A stretch of 7,172 nt of DNA from Fimbriimonadaceae bacterium (GCA_014380605.1 JACMJO010000414.1:1-7172), one strand, 5' to 3'. Shown: positions 1 through 6,766, counted from the first letter of the stretch. Notes: generated by a model not told the origin, from the letters alone. Numbers and translations: made by a program.

Positions 1-727
1 TGTCGACCAAGGTTTCCGTTACCACCAAATCCCGGTACCACTTCCGATCTGCCGGGACCACATACCAAGGCGCATGACCGGGATTGCACTTCGTAAGCGC
101 GGCGTTGTAAGCATCCGTGTACTCTTCCCATGAGGTCCGCTCCTGCCAATCGCCCGCATTCAGTTTCCACGCCTTTGCAACCTCTTGCTCCCGTGCGAGC
201 AGTCGCTGTTCTTGCTCCTCCAATGAGATGTGGAGACAGAACTTGACGATGATGGTGCCATTTTCAGCGAGAAGCTCCTCGAACTCGTTGATCTGATCGT
301 AACGCTTCGACCACACCTCCTTCGGCACGAAATTATGCACCCGCACAATGAGCACGTCCTCGTAGTGGCTTCGATTCAGGATGCTGATCTGCCCTTTTGC
401 CGGCGTGTGCTTATGGATTCGCCACAGGTAGTCGTGGGCCAACTCGTCCGGACTCGGAGCCTTAAAGCTGGCGACATGGACTCCTTGGATGGAAACGAAT
501 CGACTCAGACCTCGCATAGCCCCATCTTTGCCCGCCGTGTCTCGCCCTTGAAGGACGATAAGCAAACTATGGGTTCCGGCGGCGTAGAGAAGCTCCTGAA
601 GCTCATCGAGCTCTTTGCCAAGCTCAAGCGTCTTGGCGATGCCTTGCTCCTTGGTCATCCCCCCATCGACCCGAGTATCGATCTTGCGAAGGTCGGCGCT
701 ACCGAATATCTTGTGAACGTTGCTCAT
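1..727 (-). CDS. ppk2: Class-III-type polyphosphate kinase 2 (PPK2), C-terminus cut by window edge
   Basis: PPK2-family enzyme, a P-loop kinase that moves phosphate from inorganic polyphosphate to nucleotides in the cytoplasm; class III members phosphorylate AMP and ADP, regenerating ATP. 242 residues are visible, most of a protein usually about 260-300 long; the C-terminal lid/tail is missing. The Walker A loop is GRDTAGKDG at residues 61-69. FKAPSPDELAHDYLWRIH follows at 88-105, then the second catalytic segment ILNRSHYEDVL at 116-126. The NRSHYED pattern (Asn118, where class I enzymes have Asp in a DRSWY motif) and YDQINEFEELL are, as I recall the family, typical of class III. The ATG (725-727) lies in an ATGA overlap with the stop of the upstream alpha/beta-hydrolase. 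No Shine-Dalgarno sits at normal distance (GGGAG is 13 nt away), so translation is probably coupled. Family is near certain; class is likely. Confidence 0.95.
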   Translation of the reverse strand, partial: MSNVHKIFGSADLRKIDTRVDGGMTKEQGIAKTLELGKELDELQELLYAAGTHSLLIVLQGRDTAGKDGAMRGLSRFVSIQGVHVASFKAPSPDELAHDYLWRIHKHTPAKGQISILNRSHYEDVLIVRVHNFVPKEVWSKRYDQINEFEELLAENGTIIVKFCLHISLEEQEQRLLAREQEVAKAWKLNAGDWQERTSWEEYTDAYNAALTKCNPGHAPWYVVPADRKWYRDLVVTETLVD

Positions 728-1578
728 TTTCGAAACAGGGCTCCCTCGAAGTTCGGGTGGTTGAACATCAGGTCGTGATCGTGGGGAATTTGCAAGGCTT
801 CAACAAGTCGCCAGTTGAACTGCCAGCCCTTATCCTTTGAAAGTTTCTGAGCAAAGTTGAAGACGGCGTGTCCGCGTTGAAGCCGGCCGCCGCCCTGGAC
901 CATGGCCTCCGCACTGTCGTCGAAGTACTCGTCCGGCCCATTGTCGTCCGTTCCGAGATAGAGGGTAAGGGGTTGAGCAAGATACTGGCGGGTCGCCCTC
1001 TCGTTTGCCAATTCCGTTGGAAGTCCGCCATAGCCGTAGCCGAACTTCTGATCCGTCGTAGGAAACAGCTCCGATCCCGGGTTGGCGGCGACGATAGAGA
1101 AAGCGCCCGAGTCGTAGAAGGCGCACATCCTTACTAAGAACTGACCTCCGGCCGAGTGGCCGATGAGGGCAAACGGGAGTTGGGGCTTGCCTTCTTTGGC
1201 GCGAATCTCATTGACGATCCGATTGAGGAAATTGTAGGTCCAGGACTCGCGAGGAGTGGGCTTGCCTTGCTCGTCCAGTATGCCGCCCCGGTGGTAGCGG
1301 CGACTGGGGAATCGTTTATCGTCGAACAGCGGTGCGGCAATGAGCACGTTCAGCTTATCCGCCATCGCGATCGCGTGGTCGCGATACTCCTCAGCATTGC
1401 GCAACGTACCGTGACAGACTATGACCAAGGGACCGCCGTTGTACTTCTTGGGCTTGTAGGTAAAGACCTGGATGGGCTCTTTAGGGTCAGGAAGCGTGAA
1501 GGAACCTTTTCCGGAGGGGACAGCAGTCATTGCTAGAACCGCCGCGGCGACGATGAGGGGCATGATCAGAGCATACAC
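724..1578 (-). CDS. Alpha/beta-hydrolase with hydrophobic N-terminus, probably exported
   Basis: Serine hydrolase of the alpha/beta fold, resembling secreted esterase/depolymerase-like proteins; the substrate cannot be read from sequence. The oxyanion-hole segment VIVCHGT is at residues 52-58. The nucleophile elbow GHSAGG is at 140-145 with Ser142. LGTDDNGPD at 208-216 supplies the likely acid (Asp211 or Asp212), and PHDHDLMF at 265-272 the likely catalytic His (266 or 268). Residues 2-20 are hydrophobic and could be a signal peptide or anchor, but no Lys or Arg precedes them, so export is inferred. The annotated start is GTG at 1578, 16 nt after the dnaB stop; an ATG at 1563 (residue 6) is equally plausible, and neither has a convincing Shine-Dalgarno. 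The stop TGA overlaps the ATG of ppk2 (ATGA). The gene is probably in one transcript with dnaB and ppk2. No pathway link to polyphosphate is shown by the sequence. Confidence 0.85.
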   Translation of the reverse strand: MYALIMPLIVAAAVLAMTAVPSGKGSFTLPDPKEPIQVFTYKPKKYNGGPLVIVCHGTLRNAEEYRDHAIAMADKLNVLIAAPLFDDKRFPSRRYHRGGILDEQGKPTPRESWTYNFLNRIVNEIRAKEGKPQLPFALIGHSAGGQFLVRMCAFYDSGAFSIVAANPGSELFPTTDQKFGYGYGGLPTELANERATRQYLAQPLTLYLGTDDNGPDEYFDDSAEAMVQGGGRLQRGHAVFNFAQKLSKDKGWQFNWRLVEALQIPHDHDLMFNHPNFEGALFRK

Positions 1579-1594
1579 GCTGGCAAGCTATCTG

Positions 1595-2995
1595 CTACCG
1601 TTTCTTCTTTTGGGTCTCAAGGTAGTTGGACTTCGAGACCTCATCTATTTGGCAATAAAGCGCATAGGATGGTTTGAAGCCCAGGACTACCGTGCCCGTC
1701 GGCCCGTTACGATGCTTGGCGATGAGCACCTCGGCCGCTTCCGGCACATTGGGATCGATCTCTTCCGGGTTATAGGACTCTTTGGCTTCATAATACTTGT
1801 CCCGATATAGGAACATCACCAAGTCGGCTTCGGCCTCGATCGAGCCTGATTCACGAATATCCGATAAGCCCGGACGCTTGTCATCTCGGTTCTCAACGCC
1901 TCGATTAAGCTGAGACAAGGCAACGACCGGCACCTTCAGTTCCTTAGCCATCGACTTCAAAGCACGGGCAATTTCCGAAATCTCTTGGGTTCTATTTTCC
2001 GTTCGCTTGCTACCCCGCATGAGCTGAAGGTAGTCCACCACAACCAAAGAAAGGCCTGATTCTGCCTTCAGGCGACGACACTTTCCTCGCATTTCCAAAG
2101 GCGTCACATCAGATGCGTCGTCAATGTAAATGGGAAGAGAATATAGATCGTCGCAAGCGTCTGCCAGCTTCTTGTAAGTATCCATCCCAAGGTTCGGATT
2201 CTTAAGGACATGGCTGCTTACTTGGCTAACCATGGACACCATTCGGCGAACGAGCTGGTTGCCACTCATTTCTAGGCTGAATACGGCGACGGCGCCTTGC
2301 TCCTTACGCGCGGCCTCCAGCACAAAGGAGAGCGCAAACGAGGTCTTGCCCATCGACGGCCTTGCGCCGAGGATCACTAGGTCGCCAGGGTAGAAGCCGG
2401 TTGTCATGTTGTCGAGATCGGGGAAGCCGCTTGAGATGCCCACCATCGGCTCGCCCGTCTCGATGATATGGTCGACATCGACGAAGAACTCCTTCGCCAG
2501 CGAACTAACATGCTGGAAGTAAGTGCCCAACCTTCGGCGTCCAACCTCGAAGACGAGTTGTTCAGCTTTGTCTACTTTTTCATCGGCATTTCCCTGGTCG
2601 GCGTCATGAACCACGCCCACGATATCCCGGCCCGCATTTTCGAGCCGACGCAGAGTGGATTTATTCTGAACTTCTTTGGCGTAAAAGGTGGCGCTGGACG
2701 GGCTCGGAACATACTCTGCAACTTGGATCAGGTAGTCCTCTCCTCCAATCACATGCAGGACCTCTCGATCACGCAACTCTTGGATTACGAACTCAAGATT
2801 GGGTGGCTTTCCGTTATTGACAAGTTGGCGGATGGCCCGAAATATGTCGCGATGAGCCGGACGATAAAAGTCGTCAGTATCCAGAATAGCGAGAACTTCC
2901 TCCGCCGCTCGCTCATCTAACATCATGGATCCAAGCGTGCTCATCTCCATTTCAAGGGAGTGCAGGGGGACTAGTTCTTCGGTGGCGAGGCGCAA
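1595..2995 (-). CDS. dnaB: Replicative DNA helicase DnaB
   Basis: Hexameric ATP-driven helicase that unwinds DNA ahead of the replication fork and recruits primase. The protein has 466 residues, normal for the family, and no intein. The N-terminal all-helical domain begins with LVPLHSLEMEMSTLGSMML (about residues 8-26). The RecA-like C-terminal domain carries Walker A GARPSMGKTS at 210-219, SLEMS at 240-244, Walker B VVVDYLQL at 318-325, LSQLNRGVENR at 360-370 with the following DIRESGSIEAEAD segment, and KHRNGPTG with the likely arginine finger at 427-434. I chose the TTG at 2995 because GGAG lies 7 nt upstream and the resulting N-terminus fits DnaB. A longer frame opens with GTG at 3028 but has no ribosome site and overlaps a good -10 box. 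A 16-nt gap to the downstream hydrolase suggests an operon. Confidence 0.97.
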   Translation of the reverse strand: MRLATEELVPLHSLEMEMSTLGSMMLDERAAEEVLAILDTDDFYRPAHRDIFRAIRQLVNNGKPPNLEFVIQELRDREVLHVIGGEDYLIQVAEYVPSPSSATFYAKEVQNKSTLRRLENAGRDIVGVVHDADQGNADEKVDKAEQLVFEVGRRRLGTYFQHVSSLAKEFFVDVDHIIETGEPMVGISSGFPDLDNMTTGFYPGDLVILGARPSMGKTSFALSFVLEAARKEQGAVAVFSLEMSGNQLVRRMVSMVSQVSSHVLKNPNLGMDTYKKLADACDDLYSLPIYIDDASDVTPLEMRGKCRRLKAESGLSLVVVDYLQLMRGSKRTENRTQEISEIARALKSMAKELKVPVVALSQLNRGVENRDDKRPGLSDIRESGSIEAEADLVMFLYRDKYYEAKESYNPEEIDPNVPEAAEVLIAKHRNGPTGTVVLGFKPSYALYCQIDEVSKSNYLETQKKKR

Positions 2996-3002
2996 AGTTA
3001 TT

Positions 3003-3006
3003 CTCC
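3003..3006 (-). promoter_or_regulatory. Shine-Dalgarno GGAG that fixes the dnaB start
   Basis: On the minus strand GGAG stands 7 nt before a TTG codon at 2993-2995, inside the longer dnaB frame. This is the clearest ribosome site in the window and argues for the shorter DnaB, 11 residues less than the longest open frame. Confidence 0.75.
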
Positions 3007-3018
3007 GAACGCATGCCG

Positions 3019-3027
3019 ATTGTATCA
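3019..3027 (-). promoter_or_regulatory. Extended -10 promoter element (TGATACAAT) for dnaB
   Basis: Read on the minus strand, TG-A-TACAAT matches the extended -10 pattern TGnTATAAT with one mismatch in the hexamer (3019-3024). Transcription would start near 3012, leaving a short leader that includes the GGAG ribosome site. No good -35 exists at 16-18 nt upstream (TAAGTA at 17 nt), which is tolerable for an extended -10 promoter. It would drive dnaB, the hydrolase and ppk2. Confidence 0.5.
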
Positions 3028-3106
3028 CGGTTTAGTAGACATACTTACACACAACTACCCTCTGATAACAACGGGAAAAGATGGGGACAAGTCCTCGCCT
3101 GAGTTC

Positions 3107-3115
3107 TGTGAAAAG
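3107..3115 (-). promoter_or_regulatory. DnaA-box-like 9-mer, proximal (CTTTTCACA)
   Basis: The minus strand reads CTTTTCACA, eight of nine positions of the degenerate consensus TTWTNCACA, with the first base different. It lies about 80 nt upstream of the dnaB -10 element and 22 nt from a second similar box in the same orientation. A single 8/9 match could be chance; the pair upstream of a replication gene makes it worth listing. Confidence 0.3.
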
Positions 3116-3137
3116 CTCCACTCCTTTGGTTCAAAGT

Positions 3138-3146
3138 CGTGGATAA
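3138..3146 (-). promoter_or_regulatory. DnaA-box-like 9-mer, distal (TTATCCACG)
   Basis: The minus strand reads TTATCCACG, one base (the last) away from the high-affinity E. coli DnaA box TTATCCACA. It has the same orientation as the neighbouring box, with box starts 31 bp apart, close to three helical turns. DnaA binding here is inferred only from this similarity and the position upstream of dnaB. Confidence 0.35.
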
Positions 3147-3200
3147 AAATCTGAGATTGAAATGTAGCCTGGGCTCAGTCCGGATTCGATAGTCCGTAAT

Positions 3201-3218
3201 TGCGACAGTCCTGTCGCA
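3201..3218. other. Perfect 8-bp-arm palindrome just after the DinB-like gene (possible terminator or operator)
   Basis: Arms TGCGACAG and CTGTCGCA are separated by 2 nt, and the element begins 1 nt past the TGA of the DinB-like gene. As RNA it would form a stem of 7-8 GC-rich pairs with a tight loop. No U-run follows on either strand, so it is not a canonical intrinsic terminator. It may stabilise the 3' end, aid termination before the dnaB promoter, or be a protein-binding site. Confidence 0.45.
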
Positions 3219-3219
3219 C

Positions 3220-3648
3220 TCACCGAGGTGTGAACAGGTGATGGTGCTCGTGGCCAACAAGACGATCCGTGAGACTCTCGATCGAGTGCTCCTTTTCGTT
3301 GATCTTGCCCGCCTTCGTTCGGTCCGCCGACTTAAGCAGATCCTTCCAACGCAGCCGCTCCGCTTTGAATGCCGCAAGGTGTTCCTCCCATGGGACCAGC
3401 TCATAGGACTTCCGCTCGAAAAGCCGCCAAGGATGGAGCAGCTTTAACCGAGGACGTTGCCTCTGCTCAAACGCAATGCAGGCCTCCAGCCAAGTTTCTT
3501 GGCAAGCCCTTAGATGGGCAAGGGTTCGATGACGCGAATGGACGCAGCGAGACGCACTAGGATCGGGCTCAGCAGGTTCCAAGGCATAGATGTATCTCTC
3601 GTGCTCATCCATTCGATGCAGACAGTCTTGCCACTCGGTCTCGGTCAT
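3220..3648 (-). CDS. Small DinB-superfamily (DinB_2-like) putative metal-binding protein
   Basis: A 142-residue cytoplasmic protein with no signal peptide or membrane segment, rich in His, Arg, Glu and Trp, and predicted mostly helical. The layout fits the DinB/YfiT-like four-helix fold. A first metal-ligand candidate is His45 in TLAHLRACQETWL (42-54), and a C-terminal helix carries GHEHHHLF at 132-139, the usual place for the second and third His. WEEHLAAFKAERLRW in the middle also resembles the family. Known members include thiol-dependent transferases and DNA-damage-induced proteins of unknown function, so no reaction is assigned. The ATG is at 3646-3648 without a clear Shine-Dalgarno; TATAAA at 3660-3665 (minus) could be a -10 box, but no -35 goes with it. 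The gene starts 69 nt after ppk1 with no terminator seen between, so it may be read from the ppx-ppk1 transcript. Confidence 0.75.
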   Translation of the reverse strand: MTETEWQDCLHRMDEHERYIYALEPAEPDPSASRCVHSRHRTLAHLRACQETWLEACIAFEQRQRPRLKLLHPWRLFERKSYELVPWEEHLAAFKAERLRWKDLLKSADRTKAGKINEKEHSIESLTDRLVGHEHHHLFTPR

Positions 3649-3717
3649 GCGATAGGCAATTTATAGCTCTAGTCACTTTCAAAAATCTACGTAAACCGTT
3701 TGATAAGAGTGTCGAAT

Positions 3718-5793
3718 CTAAGTTCGCAGCAACTTTGTCGAAGGCTCGGCCATAAAGAAGGATTGCGACTCAAAACCCTTGTCCGATCCCTTTCGCTTAG
3801 ACTTGTGATAGTCGCCTTTTGAGTCTAAATGCCAAGCCTTCACGTTGTCCTTAAGGCAAGTCGCCAGCACGTGGTCTCGAATGTGGGCGGCAAGGTCGGG
3901 CTGTTCGACTGGGCAAAGGACCTCGATTCTGCGGTCAAGATTACGCCTCATGAGGTCGGCGGAGCCAATGAGAACATCGGGAGTCCCGTCATTATCAAAG
4001 TAGAAAATGCGGCTGTGCTCGAGGAACCGGCCAACGATCGATACCACCCGGATGTTCTCGCTCATCCCAGGAACCCCAGGGCGAAGGCAGCAGATCCCGC
4101 GCACAATAAGGTCAATCTGAACCCCAGCTTGGCTCGCTAAGTAGAGAGCTTCGATGACCTCCGGATCGACCAAGGAGTTAAGTTTGAATATAATTCGACT
4201 CCCTAACTTCTTCCTGTGGTTTTCGACTTCCCTCTCTATACGTGACAAAATGCCCTCTCTGAGGTTGATCGGTGCCACTAAGAGTTTGCGATAGTTGCTC
4301 TGTTTACTGAAACCCGTTAGGTAGTTGAATAATTCTGAGATATCCTGAGTAATGGAAGGATCGGTGGTAAACAGGCCAAAGTCTGTATAAAGTCGAGCAG
4401 TTACAGGATTGTAATTTCCAGTTCCTATATGCGCATAGCTTCTTATCCCATTCCTCTCACGTCGCACGATTAGACAAAGCTTGCAGTGGGTCTTCATCTC
4501 GGCAAAGCCGTAAGTAACGTGGACGCCAGTGCGCTCAAGGGTCCGTGCCCAGACAAGATTGTTGCTTTCGTCGAATCGCGCCTTCAGTTCAACCATCGCC
4601 GCGACCTGTTTCCCATTTTCGGCCGCATCGAGGAGCGACTCGACTATAGGCGACTCGGAACCGACCCGATAAAGCGTCTGCTTAATCCCTATCACGGTAG
4701 GATCTGTCGCCGCCGAGTCCACAAACGTCTCTACCGTGCGGAATGAGTCGAACGGGTGGTGGACAAGGACATCTTTAGCGCCCACTGCTTCGAAAATCTG
4801 CTCGCTGGCCCCCAATTCCTCGGCAAGGAATGGGTGGTGAGGAGGATATCGAAGGGCCGGCCGGTCGATCTTAGACATTTGCCAGAAGACGTCCATCCCG
4901 ATTAGTCCATCGACGACGAAGAGATCTGCATCATCAAGCTTCAATATCCCCATCAAAATCTTTCGAATCCGCTTGGGCATGCTGCTCGATACTTCAAGCA
5001 AGACCGGATCGCCGAAACGCCTAAGCTTTAGGGTCTCCTCAATCGTTGAGATAAGGTCGGCGGCTTCAAGTTGCCGAATTTCCACGTCGGCGTCTCGGAT
5101 GACGCGGAAGATGTGGGAAGCAATTACCTTGACGCCCGGAAACAGGTAGCGGAGATTCTCAGCAATAATCTCCTCAAGAAGCACGTATTCATGCTTCCGA
5201 CCTGGGAGCCTAACCGCCCTCGGCACGATGGTCGGCACCTTAACCCTCGCCAGCTTAGTCTCCGTGTTGGTATCACTCAACTCGATCACCAAGTTTAGGG
5301 ACCGGTTCGAAATGAACGGAACGCTAGGGGCCGGATGGAGGATGAGGGGCGTGCAAAGCGGGAATATCTCCTTGTAGAAGAAGTCTTCCAACCCCTTCTT
5401 TTGCTTGGTGTTCAAGTCTGTATAGCTTCGGATAACAATGCCCGATTTGGCCAGTGCCGGCCTGAGCTGTTTCTCAAAGACATCGCTCGCTCTTTGCCGA
5501 AGCGGTTTGGCGGCGTGACTGATAATGCCCAATTGTTCATTTGGAGTCAGGCCATCGGGGGACTGTTCTAGGAAGCCGCTTTCAAACTGCTCGATGAGGC
5601 CCGAGACCCGAACCATATAGAACTCGTCCAAGTTCGCTTCAAAGATGGCCAGGAACTTGAGCCGCTCCAATAGGGGGTTCTGATCGTTGACGGCCTCTTC
5701 GAGGACCCGTTTATTGAACTGGAGCCAACTCAGTTCCCGATTGATATAGCGAGCGTTTTCGAGTTGGGTTGCCGCAGGTGTTGCCGCCCTCAA
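3718..5793 (-). CDS. ppk1: Polyphosphate kinase 1 (PPK1)
   Basis: Makes long-chain inorganic polyphosphate reversibly from ATP through a phosphohistidine intermediate; typically membrane-associated or at polyphosphate granules. It has 691 residues, against 688 in E. coli, and looks complete. The N domain opens with YINRELSWLQFNKRVLEEA (16-34). Two phospholipase-D-like C domains follow. Catalytic positions line up with E. coli shifted by one: His436 in MKTHCKL is the autophosphorylated residue, His593 in FLEHSR is the second His, and Arg376 (LYRVGSESPIV) and Arg406 (KARFDE) are the metal/phosphate-binding arginines. YAHIGTGNYNPVTARLYTD (453-471), RGICCLRPGVPG (565-576) and SADLMRRNLDRRIEV (611-625) are standard family blocks. 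The start is TTG (5791-5793), whose last two bases form part of the ppx stop TGA, a 4-nt overlap implying coupling. AAAGGG lies slightly upstream. Starting much later would cut the N domain. Confidence 0.97.
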   Translation of the reverse strand: MRAATPAATQLENARYINRELSWLQFNKRVLEEAVNDQNPLLERLKFLAIFEANLDEFYMVRVSGLIEQFESGFLEQSPDGLTPNEQLGIISHAAKPLRQRASDVFEKQLRPALAKSGIVIRSYTDLNTKQKKGLEDFFYKEIFPLCTPLILHPAPSVPFISNRSLNLVIELSDTNTETKLARVKVPTIVPRAVRLPGRKHEYVLLEEIIAENLRYLFPGVKVIASHIFRVIRDADVEIRQLEAADLISTIEETLKLRRFGDPVLLEVSSSMPKRIRKILMGILKLDDADLFVVDGLIGMDVFWQMSKIDRPALRYPPHHPFLAEELGASEQIFEAVGAKDVLVHHPFDSFRTVETFVDSAATDPTVIGIKQTLYRVGSESPIVESLLDAAENGKQVAAMVELKARFDESNNLVWARTLERTGVHVTYGFAEMKTHCKLCLIVRRERNGIRSYAHIGTGNYNPVTARLYTDFGLFTTDPSITQDISELFNYLTGFSKQSNYRKLLVAPINLREGILSRIEREVENHRKKLGSRIIFKLNSLVDPEVIEALYLASQAGVQIDLIVRGICCLRPGVPGMSENIRVVSIVGRFLEHSRIFYFDNDGTPDVLIGSADLMRRNLDRRIEVLCPVEQPDLAAHIRDHVLATCLKDNVKAWHLDSKGDYHKSKRKGSDKGFESQSFFMAEPSTKLLRT

Positions 5794-6701
5794 GGCGTCT
5801 GCCCTTTGACTCTTCCCTTCGCCATCTCCAAAATCGCACCTTCTCTCACGCCGAACTCGCTTATCATGATCTCGGTTAAGTTGAACCGCTCCATCAGTGC
5901 TTCATACACCATTGCACCCGGTAAAAGGGTGCTTGCCCGCTTAGGCTTAACATTAAAACGCTCTATTATGCGCTCAATGCCAAGCCGCTCGGTGGCCCAA
6001 ATTAGGTACGTCAACTCTTCTCGTGCAAGCCTCTTGTCGCCGTCGGGGTGCAAAGCCCGCCACAAGCCACGGGCGACGCCGCCGCTTGCGATAGCCGTGG
6101 GTGTTGGTTCAGCCTGAAGGGTGCAGGCCTCCAGAATCCGCTGAATGTACTCCTTGGCCCGCATCTTGGCATCGGCCGGACAGGGACTCTTGAGCCCGGC
6201 TTCAACGATAACCTTTCCGGTGCCCAATGGAAGCGAGACATCCTCTCCGATTGCCTGGTCGTCGACAATGGCAACCTGGGCGCTGCCGCCGCCGACTTCG
6301 AACATCAAATTTGGATGAATCTCGCGCGTGTCCAGGCGAACCCCGACAAAGCTGAATTCCGCTTCTCGCTCGGGAGGGATGATCTCCACACCAATGCCCG
6401 CTTCCACCTTTATGCGTTTCAAGACGATTGAGTGGTTAGAAGCGACGCGCATTGCTTCGGTGGCAAAGATATAAAGTCTGTCGGCTCCTTTGCTTGCCGC
6501 TACTCGCCGGAACTCCTTCACCGCGCCAACAAGCTGGTCTGCATACTCCTTTGGAATTTCGCCCGTCCGAGCCACAATCTCGCCGAGCGAAATCCACTCG
6601 TTCAAATTGTCGATCCGCATGACGATATCGCCATCGGTTGCCGCGACAAGCAGGTGGGCAGTATTGGAGCCAATATCGGCGGCAGCCAGAATTCGGGCCA
6701 T
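5790..6701 (-). CDS. ppx: Ppx/GppA-family exopolyphosphatase, short form with altered motifs
   Basis: Actin/Hsp70-fold phosphatase that removes terminal phosphate from polyphosphate and, in some members, from pppGpp. At 303 residues it has only the two actin-like domains and lacks the C-terminal HD region of the long E. coli enzymes. Visible motifs: ADIGSNTAHL at 8-17 (phosphate loop 1), FATEAMR at 79-85, PPEREAEFSFVGV at 109-121 with Glu113 at the catalytic-base position, FEVGGGSAQVA at 134-144, ASGGVA at 205-210, and SEFGVREGAIL at 281-291. Three motif positions differ from the usual pattern: Glu135 for Asp and Gln142 for Glu around GGGS, and Val209 for Thr in GGT. I chose the ATG at 6699-6701 because MARILAAADIGSNT is a normal family N-terminus. 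A TTG at 6758 would add 19 residues unlike the family and run through the intergenic promoter region. The stop overlaps the ppk1 start. Substrate (polyphosphate versus pppGpp) is unsettled. Confidence 0.92.
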   Translation of the reverse strand: MARILAAADIGSNTAHLLVAATDGDIVMRIDNLNEWISLGEIVARTGEIPKEYADQLVGAVKEFRRVAASKGADRLYIFATEAMRVASNHSIVLKRIKVEAGIGVEIIPPEREAEFSFVGVRLDTREIHPNLMFEVGGGSAQVAIVDDQAIGEDVSLPLGTGKVIVEAGLKSPCPADAKMRAKEYIQRILEACTLQAEPTPTAIASGGVARGLWRALHPDGDKRLAREELTYLIWATERLGIERIIERFNVKPKRASTLLPGAMVYEALMERFNLTEIMISEFGVREGAILEMAKGRVKGQTP

Positions 6702-6723
6702 TGATTCATTGTGGAGCGTCGGC

Positions 6724-6753
6724 TTGCATCGTCGCGACAATAAGTCGTATAAG
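6724..6753 (+). promoter_or_regulatory. Candidate promoter for the HD-domain gene
   Basis: TTGCAT (6724-6729) and TATAAG (6748-6753, five of six bases of TATAAT) are separated by 18 nt. The start point would fall near 6760, only a few bases before the ATG at 6767, and no Shine-Dalgarno is seen, so the transcript could be nearly leaderless. The -35 is a weak match. Confidence 0.35.
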
Positions 6754-6755
6754 TC
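6740..6755 (+). repeat. Tandem ATAAGTC repeat in the ppx/HD divergent region
   Basis: ATAAGTC occurs at 6740-6746 and again at 6749-6755, separated by GT, giving a 9-bp period. The second copy overlaps the TATAAG -10 candidate, and the 8-bp palindrome GTCGCGAC lies just before at 6731-6738. The layout could be a regulator site, but there is no family match and it may be chance. Confidence 0.4.
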
Positions 6756-6766
6756 CAAATAGACCT

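Noticed and set aside
430..440. Divergent PPK1 catalytic motif (His-Cys-Lys rather than His-Ala-Lys)
   Set aside because: The middle residue varies in the family and the catalytic His436 is intact, so this is not evidence of lost function. Coordinates in this entry are PPK1 residue numbers.
230..778. Open frame of 182 codons on the plus strand
   Set aside because: It lies antisense to ppk2, whose minus-strand frame shows full family motifs; the plus-strand translation resembles nothing.
1156..1536. Open frame of 126 codons on the plus strand
   Set aside because: It is antisense to the alpha/beta-hydrolase, which has an intact catalytic set.
2468..2920. Open frame of 150 codons on the plus strand
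   Set aside because: It is antisense to the DnaB N-terminal and linker region; no recognisable domain.
3121..3145. Possible tRNA T-arm from the plus-strand GGTTCAAAG
   Set aside because: No acceptor stem, anticodon arm or D-arm can be drawn around it.
3045..3404. Minus-strand frame of 119 codons across the DinB-like C-terminus and the gap before dnaB
   Set aside because: It overlaps the better-supported DinB-like gene in another frame, is rich in Arg and Ser as expected of a shadow frame, and has no ribosome site or family match.
3649..3717. Intrinsic terminator after ppk1
   Set aside because: Only AAACGGTTT and a short T-run are present on the minus strand; no stable stem precedes the T-run.
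6702..6758. N-terminal extension of ppx from TTG 6758
   Set aside because: The added 19 residues are unlike the family and would occupy the divergent promoter region; ATG 6701 gives the normal N-terminus.
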